A DNA stretch of 64,000 bases from Kalaharituber pfeilii (lineage: Eukaryota; Ascomycota; Pezizomycetes; Pezizales; Pezizaceae), in contig WHUZ01000014.1 in NCBI GenBank assembly GCA_015179045.1, positions 372,001 to 436,000 on the forward strand. Direction: 5' to 3'. Under the pieces are notes generated by a model, which ran no database searches, had not been told where the DNA came from, and was given only the letters and a program-made list of their open reading frames with translations. Of the stretch, positions 44,794-56,993 are shown one piece after another (the stretch's first letter is position 1; every line of letters starts with the position of its first letter). The position numbers and the translations under genes are program-made.

Positions 44794-45794
44794 CGGACAG
44801 TTCCGTGGACCGCCCCCAATGGTGAAAAGGCTGGCAGCATCAAGAGCGTCATTGGTGGTTGGTGTAGAGTCTAGTAGAGATGATGCCAGTGCCAAAACGT
44901 CACTGCTGCTTGTTGGCCGCTGACAGGTGTTATGACATTTGCCGGATGTCATGCAACTGGAGACATTGCGTCGGCTGCAGATGCTGTGAAAGAGGTAAGC
45001 ACTCGGATTCCAGTAAGTCCAGAAATGTCAAATGAGAGGCCGGAAGGTGCACATTCCTATATATTAGGGAGGTCTCAGTACACAGAACCGCTGCACCAGC
45101 ATACATTACTTACGTACCAGCCCAGAAAAATATGCTCACTATTCACAAAAGACAATCTGATGTTCTTTACATCACGGCCGCTTGAGCACCCTCAATATTC
45201 GTGACAGCGCGATGATAGTCAGGCCGCTTAACAGCAGCTGTGCTGTTCAAGGCGGTGGACATTGGGGCAAGCAGCCTTTCATGTTGCGTTACTAGGCCAA
45301 TTGCTTTCAGCGCTGATAACCTTGCACCCCGCTGGTGCATCAACCCTTTCTCTGGGTGTGGATTGGGCAGCGCGAGTGTAGTGAGCGCCATGTGGCTCAG
45401 CAAGCGCAGAATGCATAGCACACGTTCTTCCCAAAGAAGGACACCCCACAAGGAACCAATTAATAATTTGGTGAAACTAATCGGAGGCCAGAGGGCTCCA
45501 TGCCGGCTTTCTATCGACCTTCTCTCTTGAATGTTGCCGAAGAACTGACACCAATACTTTCGCGGCATATCGTTGCGTTCTCACGGCAGGACGGGCCCCT
45601 GCAGCTTCGCCGAGGTTTTGGCTCGGCGTTGGGCCCTGCGTAACAAAGCCCCTCCGCGTCCGTATGGTGCCGGAAGTTAAGAGGAGACATATTGTAACAT
45701 TGCCAGCCCGTATTAGTAAGCAGCACCATATGTGTCAATTTGCTGGTAAGAATTGTGAGCAATCACACTTTTCAGGTCGCTTACACGGTCACAA
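44794..45794. other. Region with coding-like minus-strand ORFs, unassigned
   Basis: A 133-codon minus ORF (45167-45568) and a plus ORF (44932-45204) look less random than most in this area, but I recognise neither. They may be relics of a host gene or of the transposon whose transposase remnant follows. Confidence 0.3.
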
Positions 45795-46150
45795 GCTACT
45801 GTGCACATCGTTTACTAGCAAATGAGCGAGATTTCAGAGAGCAAAAGGGTAAGTTACAAGAAATGATTGAGGCACAGGGACACATTGTTTTATTTTACCC
45901 TCGATTTCATTGTGAAATGAATTTTATAGAGCTATTTTGGGGTGCAGGAAAAAAAATATACTCGTGAGAACTGTGAGTATTCTTTAGCAGGTTTACGAGA
46001 AACGATACCCAAGGCTCTTTTTTCTATTTCAGATATCTCTATTTGGCGTTATCATAATAAGTGCCTTTGTATTATGCAGGCATATAAAGATGGCCATCAA
46101 TATGGTACAGAGGCCTTTGAAAATCATGTATATTAGAGCCACAGGCGTGT
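45795..46150 (+). pseudogene. DDE transposase C-terminal relic
   Basis: The plus frame reads RDFREQKGKLQEMIEAQGH, VLFYPRFHCEMNFIE and FWG. After a shift at the A8 run (45951-45958) it continues NCEYSLAGLRETIPKAL, then YKDGHQYGTEAFENHVY and SHRRV. This is the C-terminal part of a DDE endonuclease family common in fungi; the final acidic residue of the triad is the E of FIE. The N-terminal half with the two Asp residues is absent. The element family (TIRs) cannot be linked here. Confidence 0.7.
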
Positions 46151-46846
46151 GCGAGAGGGGGAGCCCTTTGATGACTAATCCATTTTTGTATGAGGCTTGG
46201 CATGTAACATCTGGTAGATTTCCTAACAAAGTAAAAAAAATTGAACCTTATCAGTTTTACAACGAATAAAGATTTCGCCATGAAAAAATCATAGAGTGAT
46301 AGAGCATCTCAAATACTATCGATTTTTGATATTTCTACCTTAATTCATGTCATGTTGTGGTTGTTGATAGGTTTTGCGTTGGGTTGGTTGTATCGCAATT
46401 TTCATGTCCGCTTTTAACTTCCAGCACCATAGCCATATACATATCATACACCACTCCACTGTCACTGTGTTAAGGAAGGAAGTACTACTTAAGTATTGAC
46501 GCGCCCGTATGTGTCGACATCGTGGCACAGTGAAATACATCCAGTGAGTATGCCACTTCAGGGCTACTATAGCTAAGGATGCCGCCGGCGGCTTGAAGAG
46601 GCAACGTGGAAATGAGAGGATTCCACTGATCTTAAGCGTCTATGATACCCCGTTCTTCGTCGTCCACTTCTGGCGCCGAATGGGGAGTATGTACTGTCCC
46701 GTAGCCTCTGGTTGGCCAGCATTGCCGTGCCAACCAGACTAAGCATTGCCTAGATCGACAATCTCTCTGCTTAAGTAATTCACCAAAAGTCACCCGAATG
46801 TGTACTCTTGGCAAAAACGTCTTCCGAAATACTCCGGTACACTAGT
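46151..46846. other. Intergenic, no gene recognised
   Basis: Short ORFs only. Confidence 0.4.
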
Positions 46847-46855
46847 ACTGTGTCC

Positions 46856-46937
46856 TAGTCTGGTTGCACCAACCCTCCGACCGTAACCCTCCGACCGTAA
46901 CCCTCCCTACGGTCGGAGGGTTGGTGCAACCAGACTA
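46856..46937. mobile_element. 82-bp palindromic MITE with 9-bp TSD
   Basis: TAGTCTGGTTGCACCAACCC and TCCGACCGTA at the left are mirrored at the right, so nearly the whole element folds on itself. CCCTCCGACCGTAA is duplicated once on the left arm. Perfect 9-bp repeats ACTGTGTCC flank it (46847-46855 and 46938-46946). Nine-bp duplications are typical of Mutator-like elements. Another terminus of the family is at 9684. Confidence 0.85.
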
Positions 46938-46946
46938 ACTGTGTCC

Positions 46947-47679
46947 GCTTTTTCCTAAAAGTGGCCAACCAACAACTAGGCCTCAGGAGCTGCTGCTTGC
47001 CACAAAGTGTGGCTGAGCGCTCTGCTCGCGCCACAAACGCCCGTCCACTTGCTTGGGGGTGTAGTGTCACTAAGGATGTACTGGTACTTATCATCAAGCG
47101 GTAGTCTGGTTCAAGACTGCTTATCATAGTCTCGAAACCAGACGCGCGCTGACTATGCTTATCACATTAACATGCTGACTTTGGTGGGTTATATACGCCT
47201 TAAAGAACAATGGACCCCCCCCACCCTCCAGCCTACATTGCATGTATCGAACGTTCGCAATATACATTCGGTCCTCATCACTGTATATATTCCGACGGTG
47301 TAGACCAGACGATGCATGTACTGTACGGTAGGCCAGGGCGGTGCGTCCGGCCATGGCCACGAATGGCCTCCGACCCTCCCCTCTTCAATGCAACCTCGAA
47401 CAATCTTCTTTCATGAGTGCCAGATGCTGCATGTTGGCTGCATATCATGGCGTCACTCCTCAAGACAGCCTCGGGCATAGAGTTGCTATATTCTGTACAG
47501 TACACCTCTCACACATATTAAAAACTCGAAACTGGCTGCATTGCCCTAATATGCACTTGAGTAATACAATTCCAATAAGCAGTCTAACCATCAAACTCGT
47601 GGGTATCGTTTAGCTTATGGATATCGCGGAAAAAAAAAAAAAAAAGCAGAAATCTCCTCCATCACTTCGCAACTTGCTC
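46947..47679. other. Intergenic between repeats and the first gene of the gene-rich block
   Basis: A further TAGTCTGGTT-like terminus and a partial inverse AACCAGAC lie at 47102-47145. No gene. The 3' end of the minus-strand gene that stops at 47680 probably lies in the A/T-rich part near 47600-47640. Confidence 0.4.
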
Positions 47680-49331
47680 TTAGTAGTTGGGCTCTGTGAG
47701 ATGCAGAAGCTCTAAGTTTTTCCTGGTAAGCTCCCGATCTAGCTCCTGTATCCGAGCCTGGGATTCTTCTAGCTTTGTCCTAAGCTCCGTATTCTCCTTC
47801 AAGAACAGTTCTTCCCTACTGCGACCTTCCTCTATTTGTTTACTAAGCCCCGCATTGTCATCTAGGACCGCCCTCAACCTGTGTTGAACATAAGATTTTC
47901 TGCAGCATAGGTATAATGTCTATGTTATTGCAAATTGATACGTATACTATTCCGGATCAGGGTACTTACCCTTGCACAATCCCCTCTGCCCATTTAACGT
48001 ATGTGTCTAGTAACACCCTCAATTCATCCTCTGCTCGGCATTGCGGTTTCCATCCGGAACGTGCGAGGATATTTAGAGCATTGTGTGTCAACACAGGGGT
48101 GTTCCTATTTATCCACCTGCTCTCTCGGGTAGCACCGACCGGAATGGGCTCGATATTACCACACCCGGCACCTGTTGCCATTTTGTCACTGCTATCACCC
48201 CTTCTTGTGGATCCTCCAGGAGTGAGAGCAATGGAGTCTTCGACGACCCGGGTTTGCGCTTGGTCAAAAAACATATTCCTTCGGGGTCCTCGAATGAAAA
48301 CATCGTCATCATTCTCTTGAATTCGTAGTTTTTGACATGCCAACCTGGGCCGAGGGATGATAGCAGCACTGCCCCCCACCCTCCGCGGCGTGGGACCGAT
48401 ATTGGCTTCCATGCGACTTCGCTTCGTAGGGGTTGTAGGAGTCAACGCTCTCTCAATTTGTGAATCCTCCTCCCCATCTTCGGGTGAATTGTATCTTGGT
48501 CTCTTTCCGGGCTTATCTTGGAAATTCGGTCGCCGTGAGGGGAGCGGAGGTCGAGCTCTCGTCGACCCAGCCTCAGGGCTGCATTCGCCAGCTTCCCGAG
48601 CCCGCGTTCTCTCGTCGTCTTTCCAACAAAAAAAATTGCATGCACTGCTTCTGTCTTTGGGGCACGCAATAACTACATACACAAAAATACAAGTCAATAT
48701 TCAACTTTTCTTGAAATAAAATTACAAATTTGCTGGGATCTGTGAGAGAAGTCGGCTCGCCTCTTATAAATGAGATATCCGAACCCACCATCAGGAAATG
48801 ATAATGCGTGGTGGGCCAGGTAGGATTGCAATATGTTTGGGTCTTGGAGAGGTACTCTGTCAGTGCGGGGACTTACACCAACGCCCTGTATGTTCACCTC
48901 GTTGACATCTTTGCAATCGAGCTCGGAGCCTAGGATGAACCATTAGAACGCAATACAAAACTCGTGGTCGCATATTATTGTGATGCTCGAGGCCAATGTC
49001 GTTCACTTATGACAAGCGCCAAGTCTATCTCTGCCAAATAAAACAAGACAAATTTATGACTGGAAACGAACCGTGTTGGAGCACAATTACCTAAAACAGT
49101 GGATGACGCCGCAAGAAATGCAGTTAGACCTACAAATGTTGCAAAGGGTTGTTGATTCAATTGCGCAGAGTCATGAGCACCTCACTTACAGAGCCATCCT
49201 TTATTAGCGTCATATACCCCGTATAGCCTGTTTGTGCGAGTGAGCTCTGCAGATACGGGCTTTGTTGGCCTTTTGGGTGTTGATGGTGGTGATGAAGTAT
49301 TGGTAGATAAGGTTCTGCCGTTTCCAGCCAT
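47680..49331 (-). CDS. Putative GRF-type zinc-finger protein with C-terminal coiled coil
   Basis: Five exons fit together: 49190-49331, 49007-49090, 48726-48929, 47970-48672 and 47680-47878. All introns are GT-AG and 53-99 bp long, and total 1332 nt (443 aa). The start MAGNGRTLSTNTSSPPSTPK gives a Ser/Pro-rich head. WLCNCAP (near residue 47) and FIACPKDRSSACNFFCWKDD (near residue 144) resemble the two halves of a GRF zinc finger (C-x-C ... C ... CNFFxW), a nucleic-acid-binding module. The roughly 90 residues between the halves are far more than normal. The middle is charged with PTTPTKRSRM, and the last 65 residues are a heptad-rich helix (ENTELRTKLEESQARIQELD). The role is unknown. A wrong middle exon is the main doubt. 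Confidence 0.6.
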
Positions 49332-51536
49332 TGGTATAAGTTGTGCAGAAAACGTTTATATAGTTACGTCAAGGCAGATATATATCTATATGTATAGCTA
49401 TAGTACACCAAAAGGGGAAGCATTAAAAAGTAGCTAATTAATGTAGATAAATAAAATCCTAATGTGAAGCTTGATTGTTAGCAAAGCGACTTGCCATCTG
49501 TGGATCTGCGGTATGTTTGGGGGAACAGGAGCACTGAAATTGTACAAGAAAAATTCTGGGAATAGTTTGAAAAAAAGGTATGATTAGAGGACTTTTATGA
49601 TATAATTTTTCAATCAGAAGTGGCGGAACTTCCAGGAAAGGCTTGGGATGTTGTTAAGCGCTGGGGTTATCGACAAGATCTCAAAGGAAAGAAGGGCAGA
49701 TAGATAGTAGCAACGGCGTGGACCAAAGTCCGCTGTTCAAGTCCAGCACTCATGGACAAAGCTTGCTACGCATGGGCAATTACGTGGGGGCTTGCTGCAT
49801 CCAGCATGCCAAGTTGATTCGGTGCATGCAAATGTAAAAGCACATCTGGGCGAATCTCGGCGGGGGGCAGTGAAGTGAGCATTGATACGGTCGCGTTCTT
49901 GATCCTGACTCTTCAGCGCAGTACGTAGATATGGGGATAGGCTTGCGGCACAGTGGCGCTATCATACAATATCAAGCCAAAAGATCAAAGCCAGTGTGAT
50001 ACTTGGGTATGGCGTGTTTAAGTGGAACAGAGGAGCCGGCTGGTTCTGCAGAACGCCGGTGGATTATACCCTTGCTAGTAATGTCGATGGTACAGAAGAG
50101 CCCTGACGAGAAAATGAAAAATCATGACGAGAGAAATTTTAGGCTCTTGAGGAAGGTTTGGTATTCTATGATAGTAGTGTTATGCACTAAGTTGGCGCTT
50201 TCCTCTTGAACATGCCATGCCATATCATACCCAAGCACCCGAGTAATGCGGGGGAGGGGTGTGTTGCATGTTGGTATTTATCCGCCAAGACCTCGACTGG
50301 TTGCATCACAGTGCACCGCTGTTGGCCAGGCAACGGGGCGATGACCCGCCGCTCTATCGCAGCCCAGTCAAAACAAGTCCCCCCATCTAAATGTGAGTTG
50401 AATGCTACAACTTTGGCTAGAAAGTTGGTGCTAAGCGCATCTTGCTGGCCGGGACGTTGCATGCTAGGCCGATGCTTGGGCAGTTACTTAGCTTGTATTT
50501 GTTGTTGTCTTCTCTCCATCTCCCCACCTTCTTTCCCTCCCCGTTTCCTTTCCTCCCCCCTCAACCCCATTCCCAGGATATCGCCGGATATCGATTGCCA
50601 ACTGTCCTCCAATTGAAAGGCCGTTTCGATTGAATTGAAGGCATAAAGTAGCGTTGTAAGAATACAACTCCATCTTCAAGCATCACACAACATAACGTCT
50701 GGTCCGACGGCAAACGAAAACCGACCCAAAACAAAACCTTCCAGATACAAAGTCGATTATATAGTTGCACCCAGACAAAGGGCACATGTTTGATTTATCG
50801 CTCTAGCGCGACCAGTTTCCAGTGCAACCCAGCCCACATATAGTTTCGTATCGCCCACCCCTTCAAAACAACATTCTCCTCTTTCCCTCTTGCGTGTGTT
50901 TTGCTTGCCCCGACCTTACCGTTCTCGATTCCAAGTCTATATGCATCACAAGCCGACGACGACTCGTAACACCTGCAAACAAGCGTCAACTTCGTGGGAC
51001 AAGAATAACTACTCAGGGAATTCAGTTCAGCGAACACGCTCTATATCCGTTTTTGCTAGATCGTGGGGCTGAAGTTATAAGAAAAAAAAGAAAGAAAGAA
51101 AGAAATCCGACATCAACAGTCAACCCAAGTTTCTTGATATATACCAGTTGGAACTGCCAGATTTTACTGCACCACGGATTGTTTTGATCTAGCTCTCCCG
51201 TGCAATCGATAAAGGATCCGGGAGAAAAGGCACAACCAAAAGTAAAACAGAAAAAGGAAAATTACATATATCACCCAGCACGGGTTACAACGCTACACTA
51301 TTACTACCCCTGACCACCGACCACAACTCGCAACAGGCGGCAGCAGGCAGGCCTCGATTCAGTCCAGCACACCGGCATATCACCACGATAAGGCGAGGTG
51401 TTTTTCGATTGGGAGAAGGGATTAGGGTGCGACGATAAAATATCCTAAGACGGAACACCAGAACAAGGACGGGAAGGACAAGATAAACTGCGCAGTCTCG
51501 AAACACCCACACTGAGATAAGCAGCTGCATTGCGAC
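49332..51536. other. Intergenic region and MPS1 promoter/leader
   Basis: No gene is recognised between the divergently transcribed genes at 49331 (-) and 51537 (+). A pyrimidine-rich tract at about 50505-50580 (TCTCCATCTCCCCACCTTC) is typical of filamentous-fungal promoters and may mark the MPS1 core promoter about 1 kb upstream of its ATG. The sequence at 49725-49760 has a B-box-like word (GTTCAAGTCC) but no complete tRNA. Confidence 0.4.
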
Positions 51537-54196
51537 ATGGTGTCACTTCCCGGGCAGACAGGAGGAGGATATCAGTCGCCGCTGTCGACGCTCAGCCGGT
51601 CCACGAAATTCCGGTTGCCGAGTCCATCGGGGACGTCCTCCGGCACGGCCACCGACCACTCCTCAGGGTCCTCCTCTCGCCACTCCTCCGGCTCGCGAAT
51701 ATCCTTCCCCGGCACGCCGGTCTCGAACGGCGAGAAGTCAGACCTCAACCTAGACGACACTGACGACGATGAGCCAGTTACACAGGCTCCGCAGCTCAGT
51801 GCCTTGGCCCGGATGCTGCTTAGTGAGTCGCCAAAGTCGTCCGCGAAGGCACCTCCGTCGCCGCCGACTACGTCCGCGCTCCGCCAGCAGGGGCCGTTCA
51901 CGTCAAAGCCCAGACAAAAGCTGAGCTGGGGCACCACCACAGAATATGCTGCAAAGACGGTTTCGGACGAGCCCGAGCAGGCTGCCTCGCCGAAGGACGA
52001 GGAGGGTCCATCGTACCAGTCTGCGCGGGACTTTGTGACGCCTGCGCCAAGGCCGAGGGCGATTAGGCCCTTCACAGGGTCCTACTACACGTCGTCCTCT
52101 GGTGATGGATACACAGAGCCCGCGGAGTACAAGGAGGGTGGCATCACGACGAACGTTATTACAGAGAGTGCCGTGCGGTCGCAGCTGGGGTCAGCGGCGC
52201 GATGGAGCAAGTCGGGGAGGGACTAATGAGCGGCCTCTCTGGCGCCCCCAGACGCGGACAGATCAGGCGGGAGAGTAGCGACCCAGTGGAAAAGGATCGG
52301 GTGGAAGAGGCAAGCCAGGAGCCAGCGAGCTACAGTTCAATCCGGCGGCGAAGCATGTCTCCTGCCGGCAGTCCGCTGCAGCGAGCGTCACGGTCACAGG
52401 TGGAAGAGGAGGAGAAGCAGAGCGTCGAGCCCCGCGAGCTCGCCTTACCCAGATCACGTGAGTCCACCCCTGAGTTACAACGATCGAGGAGAGCAACGCC
52501 AGAGCTGCAATCGGCGCCAGAACCTAGAGACGACATCAACAACTCTCCAACACCACAAGAGAACGTGAGACCGTCATATGCGAGGTTCTCAAGGAGTGCC
52601 CCAAGCCTGTCGACGTCTGGCTCGGCTGTATCACTACGCTCTACGGAGCCAGCGCCAGCTAGCCAATCCCAGGCGCAATCTGCTACAGGTCAGGATAAAG
52701 AGAATATGTCTCCCCCTAGTTATCGGCGCTCATCCATCCTTCCAGGGAAAATGAAGAATCCAATCACGCCTACCACTACCGACGAGGAGCCGCAGAGGCC
52801 CTCTTCGCCGATTGCCATCAATAAAGTGCCCAAGATGGGATCACTTGCGAGAACGCCGAGCCCCTCGCCGGATCGAGACCGCGCACGACGGGATGCACTA
52901 ATGAATAGAGATAGGAATACACCGTTAAGACCGGCGCCACCGCCGCCAAAGATGAATATTGTGAATGCGGCGACAGCCATAGCAGGTGCGCAATCGACAC
53001 AACAGTCGAAACAGCGAAGGGGCAATGTGATTATCAATAAGAGGCAGTATAGGCGGTTAGATGCAATTGGGAAGGGTGGGTCGAGTAAGGTGTACAAGGT
53101 CATGGCGGAGAACTTTAAGGTGTTTGCCATGAAGAAGGTCACTTTCAGTAATGAGGAGGATGGACAAGCTGCGATTCTGGGGTACAAGGGTGAGATCGAG
53201 CTGCTGAAGAAGTTGGAGAAGGTGGACCGCGTTATCAGGCTGTTCGACTACGAGATTAACGATGAGCGAGGGTGCTTGTTGATGGTGAGTTTTCTTTGAC
53301 TATCTTACGAATGCGCACATCCATGCGCTATGTCAAATGATTGTCTCCTAACATGATTCCCCTTATGTTAGTTGATGGAATGCGGTGAAACGGATCTCGC
53401 GAAACTAATCCAGATGCACTACGCTGCCGAGGGCGCCATCCTTGACATATCCTTCACACGGCACTACTGGCGCGAGATGCTCCTCTGCGTACAAGCTGTG
53501 CACGAGCTGAATATCATTCACTCGGATCTTAAGCCCGCAAACTTCCTCGTTGTTCAGGGCCGACTGAAACTCATTGACTTTGGCATTGCCAACGCAATTG
53601 TCGGAGACACCGTCAACGTGCACCGAGAGTCCCAGGTCGGCACAGTCAACTATATGTCTCCCGAGGCCCTTACGGACGTGAATGCCTCACCGACCGGCCG
53701 TGCAGTACAATCTGTCGGGGGCAACAAGCTCATGAAACTTGGGGCGCCCAGTGACGTCTGGTCCCTTGGTTGCATCCTCTATCAAATGGTCTACGGCCGC
53801 CCTCCCTTCGCGAATCTCCAAACCATATTCCAAAAACTCGCGGCGATTCCCAATCCTCGTCACGAGATACAGTATCCCGAGACTGGGATTGGCGGGGCCT
53901 CTGTCCCGCTAAGCGTCATTGGCACAATGCAGGATTGTCTGGAGAGAGATAAGAACGACCGCGCGACGATAGCGCAGCTATTATCCGACGACAATGCGTT
54001 CTTGAATCCGGATAAGCGCAAAGAAGGGACAGTGGAGATTACAGAGGATGCGTTGAAGAGGCTGTTGGAGAATGTGGTGGAGCATACGACGAAGGGCGAC
54101 ATGCTGGATAAGAATGCCATTAAGGCGTGGGCGCACTCGATTTATGGGAAGTTGGAGGTGCAGCAGAGAAAGAGGCCGCCAAGGATGAGGCCATGA
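51537..54196 (+). CDS. MPS1: Dual-specificity spindle checkpoint kinase MPS1/TTK
   Basis: Three exons (51537-52210, 52252-53284, 53372-54196) give 843 aa. The long N-terminal half is disordered and rich in Ser/Pro/Thr, as in other MPS1 proteins. The kinase domain starts near residue 490 with IGKGGSSKVYKV and the ATP-binding Lys in FAMKKV. It then has HSDLKPANFL (near residue 620, the MPS1-type variant of HRD), LIDFGIA (near 638), QVGTVNYMSPEA and DVWSLGCILYQM. The second intron (87 bp, GTGAGT...TTAG) is clear. The first, 41 bp with donor GTCGGG and a CTAAT branch-like site, is inferred from a frame switch and is unusually short. MPS1 acts at kinetochores and spindle poles to control chromosome attachment and checkpoint signalling. 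Start choice: the first ATG after the promoter. Confidence 0.95.
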
Positions 54197-56993
54197 GATG
54201 AAGTGGTGAAGGTAAAGACTATGTCCGCAGTGGGGTGGCTTCCTGTCTAATCATTCTTGTTTCTATTGCCTTCGTTTTATTCACCTGTATGTGTTTACAT
54301 TGGGATTTGGGGTTTGGGAGTGGAACCCTTGGGTTTTTTATATCTTTTTCTATTTGCTTATTTACTTATTTCAATGTTTTTTGTTTTTTGCCCGGGATGC
54401 TCTCTTCGTTTTATGCGTTATGGGCGTGTATGCGTTCGTGCTAAGTGACAAACAATCGCCCTTTTTTTTTTGAAGTTGATGTGTCAGAAGTCATTTGTGC
54501 TAGCAGTTTTTGTTGGTATATTGGTTTATAGGGTTGGGTCATGACTACTGGGTGGACTATTATAGGCCAGGATGGGGTAATGGGGGCATGGAATGCTAAG
54601 ACTTGCGATGATGACGATGATGATGACTTAAAATCTCAACAACAGAATTTGCACTGGATGGTAGGTTGGAACTCAGTGGGAATGTGATTTGGTCTTACTC
54701 TTGGTTGTTGTCTCGTCTCATTCCCCTGTTCAAACGCACAATACCAGCTCACGAAACGAATACCAAGAGTACAATTACCAGAGCAGAGAGCCTTATGTAA
54801 CGTTTGGTGAAGGAATATCCGATTTATGGTTTATTTTATTCTTTATCTCATTTTATTTTCTTTTTTCTTCTATAGTTTCCTTTATTTTAACTCTACTTCC
54901 TCTCTGTCCCTCTCTCTGACTTTCTTTTTTTTTTTTTTTTTTTCCTACAGTTGGTGAGAAACGGATCACTTTACTTGCTTAGCCCTTGAGGAATGTCCAA
55001 GGGCTTTGAGAAATAACAAAAAACTTTTTTTATTGTGTGACTTGGTTTAATTTGGTTTATTGAGGTTCTGTTCTGTGGGACGGGGTGAGGGATGAGAATG
55101 ATTACGGTAGAGCAAGGGCCAGAGTGGGGAACCTTGAATTGTGAATTTGGAGAAGGTAAGAAGAGTGAGGGGGGAAGGTAGAACAAAGGTCCCCAAGTGG
55201 AAAATTTGGAATGCTGGAAATGTGGTAATGGTGGGCGAAATAAATATTTTTATCCTTCATCATCAGATATTCCATGATAACAGAAAGGGTGCGGGTTGGG
55301 AACGTGTTGCTTTGAATGTGGTGGGGAACATGTTTTCCGGTTGAGTGATCTTTTCTCGACTCCAAAATCTTCTCACCGTGACTCTGTTTCAGTATGAATG
55401 TAGGTCCAAATTGAGTGTATTGAAAGAGGATTCAAACAAAGAATCCTATTGGTTTAAAAGAGGTTGGGGGGTGCATCCCTTTGCACGTGATAAGATGCTG
55501 AACTCCCCTCCCATTAACCTCACCTGGAAAGAACTGCAACGGTGAGAGGTATAAAAGTCAAATTAAAGTTGCACGAGGTAAGGCACCCCGCTGATTTACT
55601 CAGTGCCTTTATGTACTCCTTACTTTCACTATCATGTTTGCGGAACATCACATGCACGCTCCTCGATTAACATGAATTGCCACCAAGCCAAGGCTGATCA
55701 ACCCATGCCTGAGATTTAGATACCTCTTGGGCAATTTGATGGAGAGTATCCCGAAAGCGGTAATCATGCTGATGATGTCATACCTTTTATGAAGCAACTG
55801 TAAGTCTTTCCAAACTCCTAAACAGTCCCCCCGATATTCCACTTTAAGAGCCCTCTTCTCCCGCTCAATTCATTTACCAAGGCAGGGTCATTCACCTCCG
55901 CCCAACCGTCACTGTCATCCTGCGCTGGAGAGCTCGTTGCGCCCACTCCGGCTGCCAGACAACCTTCCCATTCTCCTCAGCAGCGCGGTACTCTGGTTGT
56001 TTCATGAATATTATAGAAGGAAGGGAGTGCAGACACTTGCGCGTTGGAAGAACAAGACATGCGTATCCATAGTCCAAATTGTGAAGACGAGTGCCGAATC
56101 CCAATTTTCCTAGTCTCGGAACCGCTACCTGCGGTGAAGCGGCTGTGCCTCACCCAAAGCCCACGGGCAGCTGTTACCACTAACTTCCCAATTGCATAGA
56201 AAGTTGAGGAGTGGCTATAAGTTGACGAGATGATGATAATCATTGAGCATGCAGGGCAAAAAAGGAAAGAAAGGAAAAAAAGTGTACATAGTAAAAAAAA
56301 ATTTTCTCTACTAATAGTTCCTCTTCCATCTCAATAACACGGCCTTTATCATTTACTTGGGTGGCATCTTCATGTTTTGAAGGGACCCAGTCTCATGCTG
56401 GTTACATCTTTAGTTGAGCTTTTCTGCCGCATCATCTAGAATAGAGGAGCCTAGATTACGATTGTAACGAGATTATCGGGTTAGTAGTGTTACCCTGAAT
56501 TGGTGCTTTTTTTGTCCCTGACCATTCTTAAATCACGTGCGCGTACATGTAGGCTTGGAACCTTTGAAATTGGCCCCATTGAGTTGCTACATAAGCAGAC
56601 CGCTTATAAGTTTTGTAAAAGGTTCTTATGAAACAGGAAGAGGTACAGATATATAATTCTTTTATAAATATAATTTATGAAATTCGTGAGCTATTTTACT
56701 TGAAGATCCATGGTGACGAGAAAGCCGCTTGGGTGTGATTTGGCGGCTCTTGGGTATGTGCCGCGATAGTATGAATAATGCAAGATTCAGAATTGATGAT
56801 TTCAAACGCTTGCGAGCACAAAAACCCTCGATTTCTTCGATTGACGCCTCCCACTTTCTTCCCTCCTCCACTCTTTGTGGCTCCTCACAACGGAACCTCA
56901 AATCCACCAAACATAACAAAGCAAAAAACAAAGTATTGTAGCATACATCGATCTATAACAAATTGTTTGCTCTTCAATCGCTAAAAAATCACC
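54197..56993. other. Intergenic between MPS1 and the transporter gene (convergent)
   Basis: T-rich tracts at 54300-54475 and 54830-54945 fit the MPS1 3' end. There is no recognisable gene in 2.8 kb. The ORFs at 55648-56243 and 56662-56941 are short, with no motif or splice continuity. Confidence 0.45.

Noticed and set aside
49715..49765. B-box-like GTTCAAGTCC with a nearby stem as a tRNA-Leu/Ser relic
   Set aside because: No A box or acceptor stem could be matched upstream; too weak to annotate.
51572..52075. 167-codon minus-strand ORF inside MPS1
   Set aside because: Antisense shadow of the Ser/Pro-rich first exon of MPS1; no motif of its own.
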